From contig JBCDLN010000191.1 in assembly GCA_038745295.1 (NCBI GenBank), forward strand, positions 1 through 8,298: a stretch of 8,298 nucleotides of DNA. Reading direction: 5' to 3'. Shown piece after piece: positions 1-6,003 of the stretch. The notes below the pieces were generated by a model. It made no database searches. It saw only the letters and a list, made by a program, of their open reading frames with translations, and had not been told where the DNA came from. Position 1 is the stretch's first letter; each line of letters opens with the position of its first letter. This stretch comes from Acuticoccus sp038745295 (GTDB lineage Bacteria > Pseudomonadota > Alphaproteobacteria > Rhizobiales > Amorphaceae). A program made the translations under genes and the position numbers.

Positions 1-18
1 AAACGCGCAAGCGCGTTT
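1..18. repeat. Perfect short inverted repeat at window edge
   Basis: AAACGCGC and GCGCGTTT are perfect 8-nt complementary arms separated by AA. It lies just before repeat copy A. In copy B the equivalent place (about 2974-2988) is the loop of a large hairpin, so this small palindrome may be the loop region of a similar hairpin whose other arm is outside the window. That is inference. Read on the minus strand it ends in TTT, so a terminator role cannot be excluded. Confidence 0.5.
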
Positions 19-23
19 CGGTG

Positions 24-191
24 GGGTTGACTCATCAGGCCCACCGCGGGGTTCTGATGGTGTCGGCTCCGGAGGAACGTCGCTGTTTGGTGTCCCACCA
101 AAGGAACATGTGAAGGGTTCTTTGGGAGCACTTCTGAGTTTTGGCGGAGCTGAGAGTGAACAACCTTTAAAGCTTCTACACTTAGAGCAGG
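24..191. repeat. Intergenic repeat, copy A (~168 bp)
   Basis: This segment aligns without gaps to 2989-3156, with about 12 substitutions in 168 nt by hand count. Positions 73-146 are identical to the other copy. It contains a perfect 7-bp hairpin (TTTGGTG 86-92, loop TCC, CACCAAA 96-102) conserved in both copies, and a CATCAG/CTGATG inverted pair at 34-39 and 54-59. It lies downstream of hpnH. No transposase is present, so it looks like a dispersed intergenic element rather than a complete insertion sequence. I do not recognise the family. Confidence 0.88.
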
Positions 192-196
192 TCCCA

Positions 197-216
197 GCCG
201 GATGGGATCATCCGGC
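197..216. repeat. Perfect 8-bp hairpin next to repeat copy A
   Basis: GCCGGATG (197-204) and CATCCGGC (209-216) are perfect inverted arms around a 4-nt loop, GGAT. It starts right where the alignment to repeat copy B ends. No T-run follows on either strand, so it is not a standard intrinsic terminator. It resembles the extragenic palindromes common in alphaproteobacterial genomes. Confidence 0.65.
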
Positions 217-241
217 GTCCAGTGCATCCGCGACCGACAAG

Positions 242-310
242 TGGAGCCTGAGCGCTGAGCGCTTCCATGGAGGTGTGACTCGCTGTAGCGAGAGGCACGC
301 GCGCTCTCCA
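242..310. other. Two adjacent potential stem-loops
   Basis: The first stem pairs TGGAGC (242-247) with GCTTCCA (261-267), with one bulged base. The second begins at the next base: TGGAG (268-272) with CTCCA (306-310), GTG (273-275) with CAC (296-298), and CTCGC (279-283) with GCGAG (288-292) around the loop TGTA. The nested pairing suggests foldable RNA or DNA, but there is no second copy in the window to test for compensatory changes. No known RNA family is recognised. Confidence 0.35.
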
Positions 311-333
311 GGGGCGAGCAGGTTATTGGTGTG

Positions 334-365
334 CGCTCAGTTTGACAGATACTGAGCGGATCGTG
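334..365. repeat. Palindromic repeat sharing an arm with 3150-3199
   Basis: CGCTCAGT (334-341) and ACTGAGCG (351-358) are perfect 8-nt arms around a 9-nt loop. Read on the minus strand, 365-351 is CACGATCCGCTCAGT, identical to plus-strand 3153-3167 in the palindrome behind hpnN. The two sites therefore carry related palindromic elements in opposite orientation. Function unknown. Confidence 0.6.
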
Positions 366-500
366 GTCTTGCGTCTTAGCTTTCAACGCTCAGCGCTTTT
401 TGCCTTTAGTTCTCGCTGAGTTGAGGGCGGTCCGATTGCTGCGCTGAGCGGGTTCCTCGGTGAGTTTTTTCGCGGTTCGGTCAGGCCGGGTGCGGGTTGA
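366..500. other. Intergenic DNA downstream of hpnH, no gene seen
   Basis: This is the stretch immediately past the hpnH stop. I see no convincing gene and no hairpin followed by a T-run on the minus strand, so no intrinsic terminator for hpnH is evident. It carries two of the six exact copies of the heptamer CTGAGCG or its complement (387-393 and 444-450); the other four are at 248, 255, 334 and 352. Confidence 0.5.
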
Positions 501-1667
501 TCAGCGGGTGTCGATCAGCACTTTGCCTTTTTTGGTTTTGGCCCTCGCGTTAGCGCCCTCTTCACGCGCGATGGCATCGAGCTCTTCGCGCACCAACCGC
601 TCGTGATGGTCCTGTGCTGGGCGTTGCGCATGGAGCGGGATCTCGGGGGCCATGTCCCCATCGGTCTTCGGCCCACGCTTTGAGACCGCCATCATTTTGA
701 ACGGGTTCTTGAGCGCGTCCATGGCGGCGGTCGGCTCATAGCCGCAGTGGGCCATACAGTCGGCGCACTTTTCGTAGCGGCCGGTGCCATAAGCGTCCCA
801 GTCGGTGGTTTCCATCAACTCTTTGAACGTTTCGGCGTAACCTTCGCCCAGGAGGTAGCACGGTCGCTGCCAGCCGAAGATGTTGCGGGCAGGCATCCCC
901 CAGGGGGTGCAGGTGTACTCTTGGTTGCCCGCCAGAAAATCCAGGAAGAGTGGGGAGTTCACCATGTTCCACTTGGCCCCGGTGTTGCGGGCAAAGAGGT
1001 CGCGGAAATAAGATTTCGTCTTCTGGCGGCGCAGGAAATTTTCCTGGTCTGGCGCGCGCTCGTAGGCAAAGCCTGGTGACATGGCAACGCCGATCCCGCG
1101 GGCGGTGCAATCATCCAAGAAGTCGGCCAAATCCTCAACCGGGTGGTTTTGAAACACCGTACAGTTGACGATGACCTGAAAACCCTTCTCTTGCGCGGCC
1201 ACAATGGCGCTCATCGCTTTTTCATAAACACCATCCCGGCACACGGCGCGGTCGTGGTGCTCTTTCAGCCCATCAAGGTGGACCGAGAATGTGAGGTAGC
1301 GCGAGGGCGTGAAGCGGTGGAGGTTGCGCTCTAGCAAGATCGCGTTCGTGCATAGCGATACAAATTTGCGCCGCGCCACAATCCCCGCGACGATCTGGTC
1401 AATTTCGCGGTGGATCAGCGGCTCGCCGCCGGGGATGGCCACCATCGGCGCACCGCATTCATCCACGGAGGCAAGGCAGTCTTCCACCGAGAGGCGCTTG
1501 CGCAAGATCTCGTCGGGATAATCGATCTTACCGCACCCAGCACAGGCCAAATTGCACTGGAAGAGCGGCTCCAGCATCAGCACCAAGGGGTAGTGCTTTT
1601 TGCGCAGAAGCGTCTGCTTCAGCACGTAGGCACCCATGACGGCTTGCTGAAAGAGGGGGACTGTCAT
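501..1667 (-). CDS. hpnH: Adenosyl-hopene transferase HpnH (radical SAM)
   Basis: HpnH is the radical SAM enzyme that joins a 5'-deoxyadenosyl group to a C30 hopene to give adenosylhopane, the first step of side-chain extension in C35 hopanoids. The 388-residue protein has the usual length for the family. The 4Fe-4S/SAM motif CxxxCxxC is C38, C42 and C45 (CNLACAGC), followed by the SAM-binding GGEP at 80-83. The C-terminal part (about 200-320), matching the HpnH-type accessory domain, has further cysteines at 253, 270, 301, 304 and 308. The tail is Arg/Lys/Glu-rich. The ATG has GGAG five bases upstream. It follows ispH after 36 nt with no visible terminator, so co-transcription is likely. The product is expected in the cytoplasm or at the inner membrane face, acting on a lipid substrate. 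Confidence 0.95.
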   Translation of the reverse strand: MTVPLFQQAVMGAYVLKQTLLRKKHYPLVLMLEPLFQCNLACAGCGKIDYPDEILRKRLSVEDCLASVDECGAPMVAIPGGEPLIHREIDQIVAGIVARRKFVSLCTNAILLERNLHRFTPSRYLTFSVHLDGLKEHHDRAVCRDGVYEKAMSAIVAAQEKGFQVIVNCTVFQNHPVEDLADFLDDCTARGIGVAMSPGFAYERAPDQENFLRRQKTKSYFRDLFARNTGAKWNMVNSPLFLDFLAGNQEYTCTPWGMPARNIFGWQRPCYLLGEGYAETFKELMETTDWDAYGTGRYEKCADCMAHCGYEPTAAMDALKNPFKMMAVSKRGPKTDGDMAPEIPLHAQRPAQDHHERLVREELDAIAREEGANARAKTKKGKVLIDTR

Positions 1668-1703
1668 CTGAGCTCCGGCGGAAAACGCGCAACAAGGTTT
1701 TAT

Positions 1704-2648
1704 TTAGCCCGCTTTGGGCGAAAGGCCAAAGGCCATGGTGGGTAATTTAAATTGCACATCCTCAAGCCGGCCGGCGACTTCATCCACCACCAATTCGCTC
1801 CACCACTGGCGGAACTGCGCAAGGGTTTCCTCCACCAGGACTTCAGGGGCAGACGCGCCGGCGGTGAGACCGATGGCGCGCACCCCGTCAAACCACGATT
1901 TTTGAAGTGCTGACGCATCAGCAATGAGGTAGCTCGGCACGCCCTGCGCTTCGCCAATTTCGCGCAGCCTGTTGGAGTTGGACGAGTTGTAGGCGCCAAC
2001 CACGACAAGGACATCGATCTGACCGGCAAGCTCAATCACAGCCGACTGCCTGTTGTGTGTCGCGTAGCAAATGTCGCGCGTGTCTTGACCTTTGATGAGA
2101 GGAAAGCGCGCCTTCAGTGCCGCGATGATATCGCTGGTGTCGATCACGCTCAGCGTCGTTTGGATCACATACCCCACTCGGTCCGGATCGGGGATCTGAA
2201 GCGTCTTAACATCATCCACCGTGGCAACCACGTGGACTGGTCCTGGGATCTGCCCCAGCGTGCCCTCCACCTCCGCGTGGCCCACATGCCCGATGAGGAT
2301 GACGGTGTGGCCGCTTTGGGCAAAGCGACGCCCTTGGGTATGAACGCGAGAGACCAGCGGGCAGGTGGCGTCGATGGTGGCAAGGCCCCGGGTTTCAGCG
2401 TCCGCCTCCACCCGTTTGGAGACGCCGTGGGCTGAAAACACCGTCACAGCCCCCAACGGAATCTCATCCACCTCCTCAACAAAGACCGCGCCGCGTTTTT
2501 CAAGGTCGGCGACCACGCGTTGGTTATGGACGATTTCGTGACGGACGTAGACAGGCGCGCCAAACGCGTCGAGCGCGCGCTCAACGGTCTCAATCGCCCT
2601 ATGGACGCCGGCGCAAAAGCCCCGCGGGTTGGCGAGCAACACCCTCAT
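1704..2648 (-). CDS. ispH: 4-hydroxy-3-methylbut-2-enyl diphosphate reductase IspH
   Basis: IspH (LytB) catalyses the last MEP-pathway step, reducing HMBPP to IPP and DMAPP with a 4Fe-4S cluster. The 314-residue protein shows the full set of family motifs: NPRGFCAG with C12, VRHEIVHN with H41, FSAHGVS with H74, DATCPLVS with C96, GHAEVEGT with H124 and catalytic E126, QTTLS at 163-167, DICYATHNRQ with C194, NSSNS at 221-225, and TAGASAPE with S266. The three cysteines are the expected cluster ligands. The frame is open further upstream to a TTG at 2786, but the first 46 residues of that version are unlike IspH, and the conserved N-terminus starts at ATG 2648. The Shine-Dalgarno sequence is weak. 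hpnH follows after 36 nt, which links isoprenoid precursor supply to hopanoid synthesis. Confidence 0.96.
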   Translation of the reverse strand: MRVLLANPRGFCAGVHRAIETVERALDAFGAPVYVRHEIVHNQRVVADLEKRGAVFVEEVDEIPLGAVTVFSAHGVSKRVEADAETRGLATIDATCPLVSRVHTQGRRFAQSGHTVILIGHVGHAEVEGTLGQIPGPVHVVATVDDVKTLQIPDPDRVGYVIQTTLSVIDTSDIIAALKARFPLIKGQDTRDICYATHNRQSAVIELAGQIDVLVVVGAYNSSNSNRLREIGEAQGVPSYLIADASALQKSWFDGVRAIGLTAGASAPEVLVEETLAQFRQWWSELVVDEVAGRLEDVQFKLPTMAFGLSPKAG

Positions 2649-2688
2649 CCGCCTGCGACACCAGCCCTCAGTCAAACCTTCGTGACAG

Positions 2689-2719
2689 ATTTTTCGAACT
2701 ATTTTTGGAAGTGCGTCAA
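2689..2719 (-). promoter_or_regulatory. Possible sigma-70-like promoter for ispH-hpnH
   Basis: On the minus strand TTGACG (2719-2714) matches a -35 box well. The -10 is poor: AAAAAT (2694-2689) with a 19-nt spacer, or CGAAAA (2696-2691) with 17 nt. The position, about 40 to 70 nt before the ispH start, suits a promoter, and the long gap from hpnN makes one plausible. The call rests mainly on the -35 box. Confidence 0.25.
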
Positions 2720-2946
2720 CTGGTTTCAGGCAACACGGCACGCCAATCGGTGGGTTTTGGGCCTGATGTGGCCCGCATTGAGCCAAGACATGAGGCTTTG
2801 CGCTCTGTCCGAAGGATCAAATGTTCCCACGCTATCAGAGCGGGCCTCATCTTGATGGGCTGCCCGATGTCATTTCCATCAACGTTGTTCATTGCCAAAC
2901 CGCCGTAGGGGGCCGTGCCTCACTGCTCCCGCCTATGGTCCATTGT

Positions 2947-3015
2947 CCCGCGGTGGCCCTGATGCATCAACCCACGCTTCGCTTTTCAGGGTTGACCCAT
3001 CAGACCCACCGCGGG
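2947..3015 (-). repeat. Large imperfect inverted repeat at the edge of copy B
   Basis: The 27-nt arms 2947-2973 and 2989-3015 pair at 23 of 27 positions around a 15-nt loop. Matched blocks are CCCGCGGTGG, CTGATG and TCAACCC, read on the left arm. Two of the four mismatches (2958 and 2966) are C-A/A-C on the plus strand but become G-U/U-G if the minus strand is transcribed, which is the direction of the genes. The right arm is the start of the repeat, so the hairpin is probably part of the repeat unit. Confidence 0.72.
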
Positions 3016-3156
3016 CTTCTGACGGTGTCGGCTCCGAAGGAACGTCGCTGTTTGGTGTCCCACCAAAGGAACATGTGAAGGGTTCTTTGGGAGCACTTCT
3101 GAGTTTTGGCGCAGCTGAGAGTGAACAACCTTCAAGGCGTCTACATCTAGAGCACG
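2989..3156. repeat. Intergenic repeat, copy B (~168 bp)
   Basis: Gapless partner of 24-191, in the same orientation, offset by 2965 bp. It keeps the perfect TTTGGTG/CACCAAA hairpin at 3051-3067. Its 5' end doubles as the right arm of the large inverted repeat, and its 3' end runs into the palindrome at 3150-3199. One minus-strand frame is open from after a TGA at 3165-3163 to a TGA at 2988-2986, but it lacks an ATG near its start. Confidence 0.88.
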
Positions 3157-3199
3157 ATCCGCTCAGTTTGAATCAAACAGAACGGATGAAGACGTGCTC
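3150..3199. repeat. Nested palindromic element just downstream of hpnN
   Basis: Three nested arm pairs are present: GAGCACG (3150-3156) with CGTGCTC (3193-3199), ATCCG (3157-3161) with CGGAT (3183-3187), and GTTTGA (3166-3171) with TCAAAC (3173-3178). It starts 23 nt past the hpnN stop, so it would sit in the hpnN transcript's 3' end. There is no following T-run, so stabilisation of the mRNA end or a passive repeat is as likely as termination. It resembles palindromes scattered between genes in Rhizobiales genomes; that is recall, not a search. Confidence 0.72.
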
Positions 3200-3222
3200 G
3201 CCCCTGAAGAGCGAGACATACG

Positions 3223-5838
3223 CTAGCGATGCGCTGGGCGCCGACGTTTCAAGACGCCCAGGATGGTGGGCGTTGCGATGATGGTCGTGGCCATCACAAT
3301 GAGAATTGAAAGGCCCAACAGCTCGCCCATGCTGGCCGTCCCACGGTGGCTTGACAGGGCAAGGCTTACAAAGGCGACCACCGTGGTGAGGCCGCTAAAA
3401 AAGACCGCTCTAGGAGTTGACGTTGCGTACACCGAACCGCTGTCCCGCTCCCGCTGACGCAGCGCAAGATGGATGGCGCTGTCCACCCCAAGCCCAATGA
3501 TCAGGGGCAGCACAATCACATTGGCATAGTTGAACGGCAGCTCCAGAAGGACCATCGCCCCCACAACCAAGAGCCCTGCCACAATGAGGGGGAGGAGCAC
3601 GCTCACCGTCTCGCGCCAGGATCGCAACACGATGAGGCACATGAGCGTGACGATGATGCCAGCAACCAAAGTGGCCTGGAGCATCGCCCCAGACACCACC
3701 TGGCCGGCACGGGATATCTCAAGCGGTGCCCCCGAAATGGTCGGCTGAACGGCCAGGAGCTGTGCCACAAACGCGTTTCGGTCGCTGGGATTTGACATGT
3801 CATGCCGTGGCACCACCTCGGCGCGGGCGATGCCGTCAGGTGACATGAACTGCGCGGCAAGCTGGGGGGGAAGATCAGACGCACTGACGGGGCCGATCTC
3901 TTCAAGCGCATCAAGCCGGATGAGGAGCTGCGGAACGTAGCCCACAAGCGCATCATCGAGCGCCGCGCTCGCTGGGCTCGCGTCGTTGGTCATCTCGCCA
4001 AGCCTTATAAGGGCTTGGCTGAGCGCTTCAGCACCAGCGCCGCTTTGGCTTTCCTCTAACGCATCCGCGAGCGTGGCAGCACCATTGGCGTCCGCAAGCG
4101 GCAGGCGTGATGGGCCAAAAACGTTGGCCTTCAATGAAGGGTACCGGCTTTCGATGAGGGCGAGCTTCGCCTCTTGGTCAGCCGGAACCAGGCTAGCCGG
4201 CGTGAGGACCTCAGCCGTGTCTGGCGTGGCACGCGCTGCATCGGCAAACGCGTTGATCTCATCCTCAGGCCCGATGAGGCTGATGCGGTAGGGGGCTGTG
4301 TCAGGGTCGGTAAGCAGCGCACGCAGCGTCACCATTGAGCCACTGTCAGGGTCGCGCAGTGTCATGGGGTCAGTATCAAACCGCACACTGGGGGCAAGCC
4401 ACACCGCCCCCGCCGCGAGGACGATGAGCACCGCTGTGAGCCCCTGCCGCAGCCCCCGCGCGGCGCAGGCCGGCGCCTGCTTGGGTAGGGGGTGTTGCTC
4501 CCTCTTCGCCGCGGGCGATGAGCGTTTCCCAAGGGTCGCAAAGGCAGGCACAAAGGTGATTGCCACGAAGAAGGCAATCATCACCCCGACACTGCCGATA
4601 ATCCCCACCTGGCCCATGCCCACGAAATCGGTGCCGACAAAGGCCAAGAACGCAGCCGCCGTTGTAAACGCGCTCAAGCAAAGCGCGCGGGAAATGTCCT
4701 TCCCCGCTTCAATAAAGGCCGGGCGCGGCGCGCTGCCGTTGCGTTCGAGCTCAGCGGCGCGGGTGGTCATATGGATGGCAAAGTCGAGGCCCAACCCCAC
4801 CAACGGCACGACGAAGGCGATGGACACAAGGTTGAGCGGCCCTAGCGCGACGGAGGCAAACCCGAGCGCCAGCACCAGAGCCACAACAATAGCAAGGAGC
4901 GTCACCACCGTGCGCCGGATGGACCAGTAGCAGATGAACAACAAAATCACGACGCACACCATTGAGGCGCCGAGCGAAAGGCCGATCCCGTCTGCCACGG
5001 ACTCAAGCTCTTCAAACATGAGCGTTGGCTCACCCGTGACGCCAACGCGGACGAGGCTCATGGTGGCCTTGCCGACAGTATCAGGCAGTGCGCCGATGGC
5101 GTCGCTGATGCTGTTTAAGGCAGGTTCGGCAGGCTGAAGCTGCGAATAATCGAGCGTGGGCATCACGGCCACCACACGCGTCACCGGCGTCACAGGCGCA
5201 TCGGTCCCGTCATTGTCATCGCCGCGGGTTTGCCAGGAAAGGGCAGCAGGCGTGCCCACCTGAAGCTGGTTCAGGACGGCGGCGATGCGGCCATACATGC
5301 GGTCGAGCGCGCCAACCTGATCGGCGTCGCCTGCAGCAAACCGGTGGAGAGTGGCAAGGCTGCCAAACAGTCTATCGGCGGTCGTGTCATCTCTGAGTGC
5401 CGCCAGAAGGTCGGCGCTCCGATCAAGCGCGGCGAGGGTCTCCTCCACCGAGGTGGTGTCTTCGTAAAGGAGGCCGTGGGTGAGGAAGAACGGATCAGTG
5501 GACGCGGAAAACACAGAAGCGATGCCGGTTTTGCCGCGCAATGATGCATCAAGCGCAGCGGCTACAGCATCGGCGGCATCGGGCACGGTGCTTGTGATGG
5601 CAATGGCGATGGTGTCTTCCACGTGGGGGAAGGCGTCTTCGAGGGCGGCTGTGCGGGTTTGGAAGGGCAGCTCTTGGTTGAGCATCCCCCTGGAATCGGT
5701 GTTGATCTCCAGGAAGTTGACCGTCGCCAGAAGCGCCGCGACCACCACGGCCAAATAACCCAAGAGCACAAGACGCGGCGCGCTGACACTCGCCGCGACA
5801 ATCCTTGCGACGATGTTGTGCTCGCGCCCATTGCCCAT
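3223..5838 (-). CDS. hpnN: Hopanoid transporter HpnN-like, MMPL/RND family
   Basis: HpnN-type transporters move hopanoids from the inner to the outer membrane. This 871-residue protein has the expected size and the duplicated MMPL/RND plan: TM1 at about 22-41, a large periplasmic loop (42-283), a five-helix bundle (about 285-436), then TM7 (465-484), a second loop (485-718) and a five-helix bundle (720-862). Each half has the family signature in its TM4-type helix: GLGLDFAIH with D352 and GLGVDSAIH with D786, acidic residues expected in the proton pathway. The loop after TM1 begins INTDSRGMLN, as in HpnN relatives. The protein ends in a basic KRRRPAHR tail. The neighbouring hpnH and ispH support the hopanoid role. 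A related MMPL lipid exporter with another cargo is the main alternative. Confidence 0.83.
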   Translation of the reverse strand: MGNGREHNIVARIVAASVSAPRLVLLGYLAVVVAALLATVNFLEINTDSRGMLNQELPFQTRTAALEDAFPHVEDTIAIAITSTVPDAADAVAAALDASLRGKTGIASVFSASTDPFFLTHGLLYEDTTSVEETLAALDRSADLLAALRDDTTADRLFGSLATLHRFAAGDADQVGALDRMYGRIAAVLNQLQVGTPAALSWQTRGDDNDGTDAPVTPVTRVVAVMPTLDYSQLQPAEPALNSISDAIGALPDTVGKATMSLVRVGVTGEPTLMFEELESVADGIGLSLGASMVCVVILLFICYWSIRRTVVTLLAIVVALVLALGFASVALGPLNLVSIAFVVPLVGLGLDFAIHMTTRAAELERNGSAPRPAFIEAGKDISRALCLSAFTTAAAFLAFVGTDFVGMGQVGIIGSVGVMIAFFVAITFVPAFATLGKRSSPAAKREQHPLPKQAPACAARGLRQGLTAVLIVLAAGAVWLAPSVRFDTDPMTLRDPDSGSMVTLRALLTDPDTAPYRISLIGPEDEINAFADAARATPDTAEVLTPASLVPADQEAKLALIESRYPSLKANVFGPSRLPLADANGAATLADALEESQSGAGAEALSQALIRLGEMTNDASPASAALDDALVGYVPQLLIRLDALEEIGPVSASDLPPQLAAQFMSPDGIARAEVVPRHDMSNPSDRNAFVAQLLAVQPTISGAPLEISRAGQVVSGAMLQATLVAGIIVTLMCLIVLRSWRETVSVLLPLIVAGLLVVGAMVLLELPFNYANVIVLPLIIGLGVDSAIHLALRQRERDSGSVYATSTPRAVFFSGLTTVVAFVSLALSSHRGTASMGELLGLSILIVMATTIIATPTILGVLKRRRPAHR

Positions 5839-5842
5839 CACG

Positions 5843-5849
5843 CTCCCTT
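5843..5849 (-). promoter_or_regulatory. Shine-Dalgarno site that decides the hpnN start
   Basis: The minus strand reads AAGGGAG at 5849-5843, followed by C, then GTG (5841) and ATG (5838) in tandem in the same frame. From the ribosome site the GTG is only 1 nt away, while the ATG is 4 nt away, which favours the ATG. Confidence 0.65.
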
Positions 5850-5910
5850 AGAGCGGCTCGCAGCGAGATGGAAGCGTCAGCGGCACAAGAGGGCGGTGTC
5901 TATCGCGCGC

Positions 5911-5945
5911 GAGCCTGTTGTGCCAACGAAATGGCACCAAGGCTC
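5911..5945. repeat. Hairpin in the glycosyltransferase-hpnN gap
   Basis: GAGCCT (5911-5916) pairs with AGGCTC (5940-5945), and GTGCCA (5920-5925) pairs with TGGCAC (5932-5937), with a small internal loop between the stems and a 6-nt terminal loop. It lies 58 nt past the glycosyltransferase stop and about 70 nt before hpnN. On the minus strand no T-run follows, so it is not a standard intrinsic terminator; it could be a Rho-linked or processing structure. Confidence 0.45.
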
Positions 5946-6003
5946 CGCGTCGTATCGGCCGCGCGTGACCCTCCTGCCTGAACACTCTTCAGATGGCGGC
6001 GGC

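Larger units (their letters stand above)
2649..3222. other. 574-nt gap between hpnN and ispH, no gene supported
   Basis: From the hpnN side it holds a palindromic hairpin (3150-3199), repeat copy B (2989-3156), the other arm of a large inverted repeat (2947-2973), and about 300 nt leading to ispH. Short open frames exist on both strands, but none has a good start signal or a recognisable product. The stretch 2720-2946 holds nothing I can identify. ispH is probably transcribed from its own promoter here. Confidence 0.6.

Noticed and set aside
110..355. Plus-strand open frame of 81 codons starting with GTG
   Set aside because: It runs through repeat copy A and then unrelated hairpins. In this frame the substitutions between the two copies fall mostly at second codon positions, against coding.
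2649..2786. N-terminal extension of IspH from TTG 2786
   Set aside because: The extra 46 residues are unlike IspH, and the conserved family N-terminus begins exactly at ATG 2648.
2716..2898. Minus-strand open frame of 60 codons upstream of ispH
   Set aside because: It starts at TTG (ATG at 2892) with no convincing ribosome site and no product I recognise. A real small gene here cannot be fully excluded.
1..3222. Repeats as insertion sequence ends or CRISPR
   Set aside because: No transposase lies between or beside the repeats, only ispH and hpnH, and two copies about 3 kb apart do not form a CRISPR array. No target-site duplication was evident by eye.
2892..3281. Plus-strand open frame of 129 codons across repeat copy B
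   Set aside because: It overlaps the end of hpnN on the other strand, crosses two palindromes, and has no recognisable product.
4298..4930. Plus-strand open frame of 210 codons
   Set aside because: It lies wholly antisense to hpnN, which has clear domain structure; it is a by-product of high GC.
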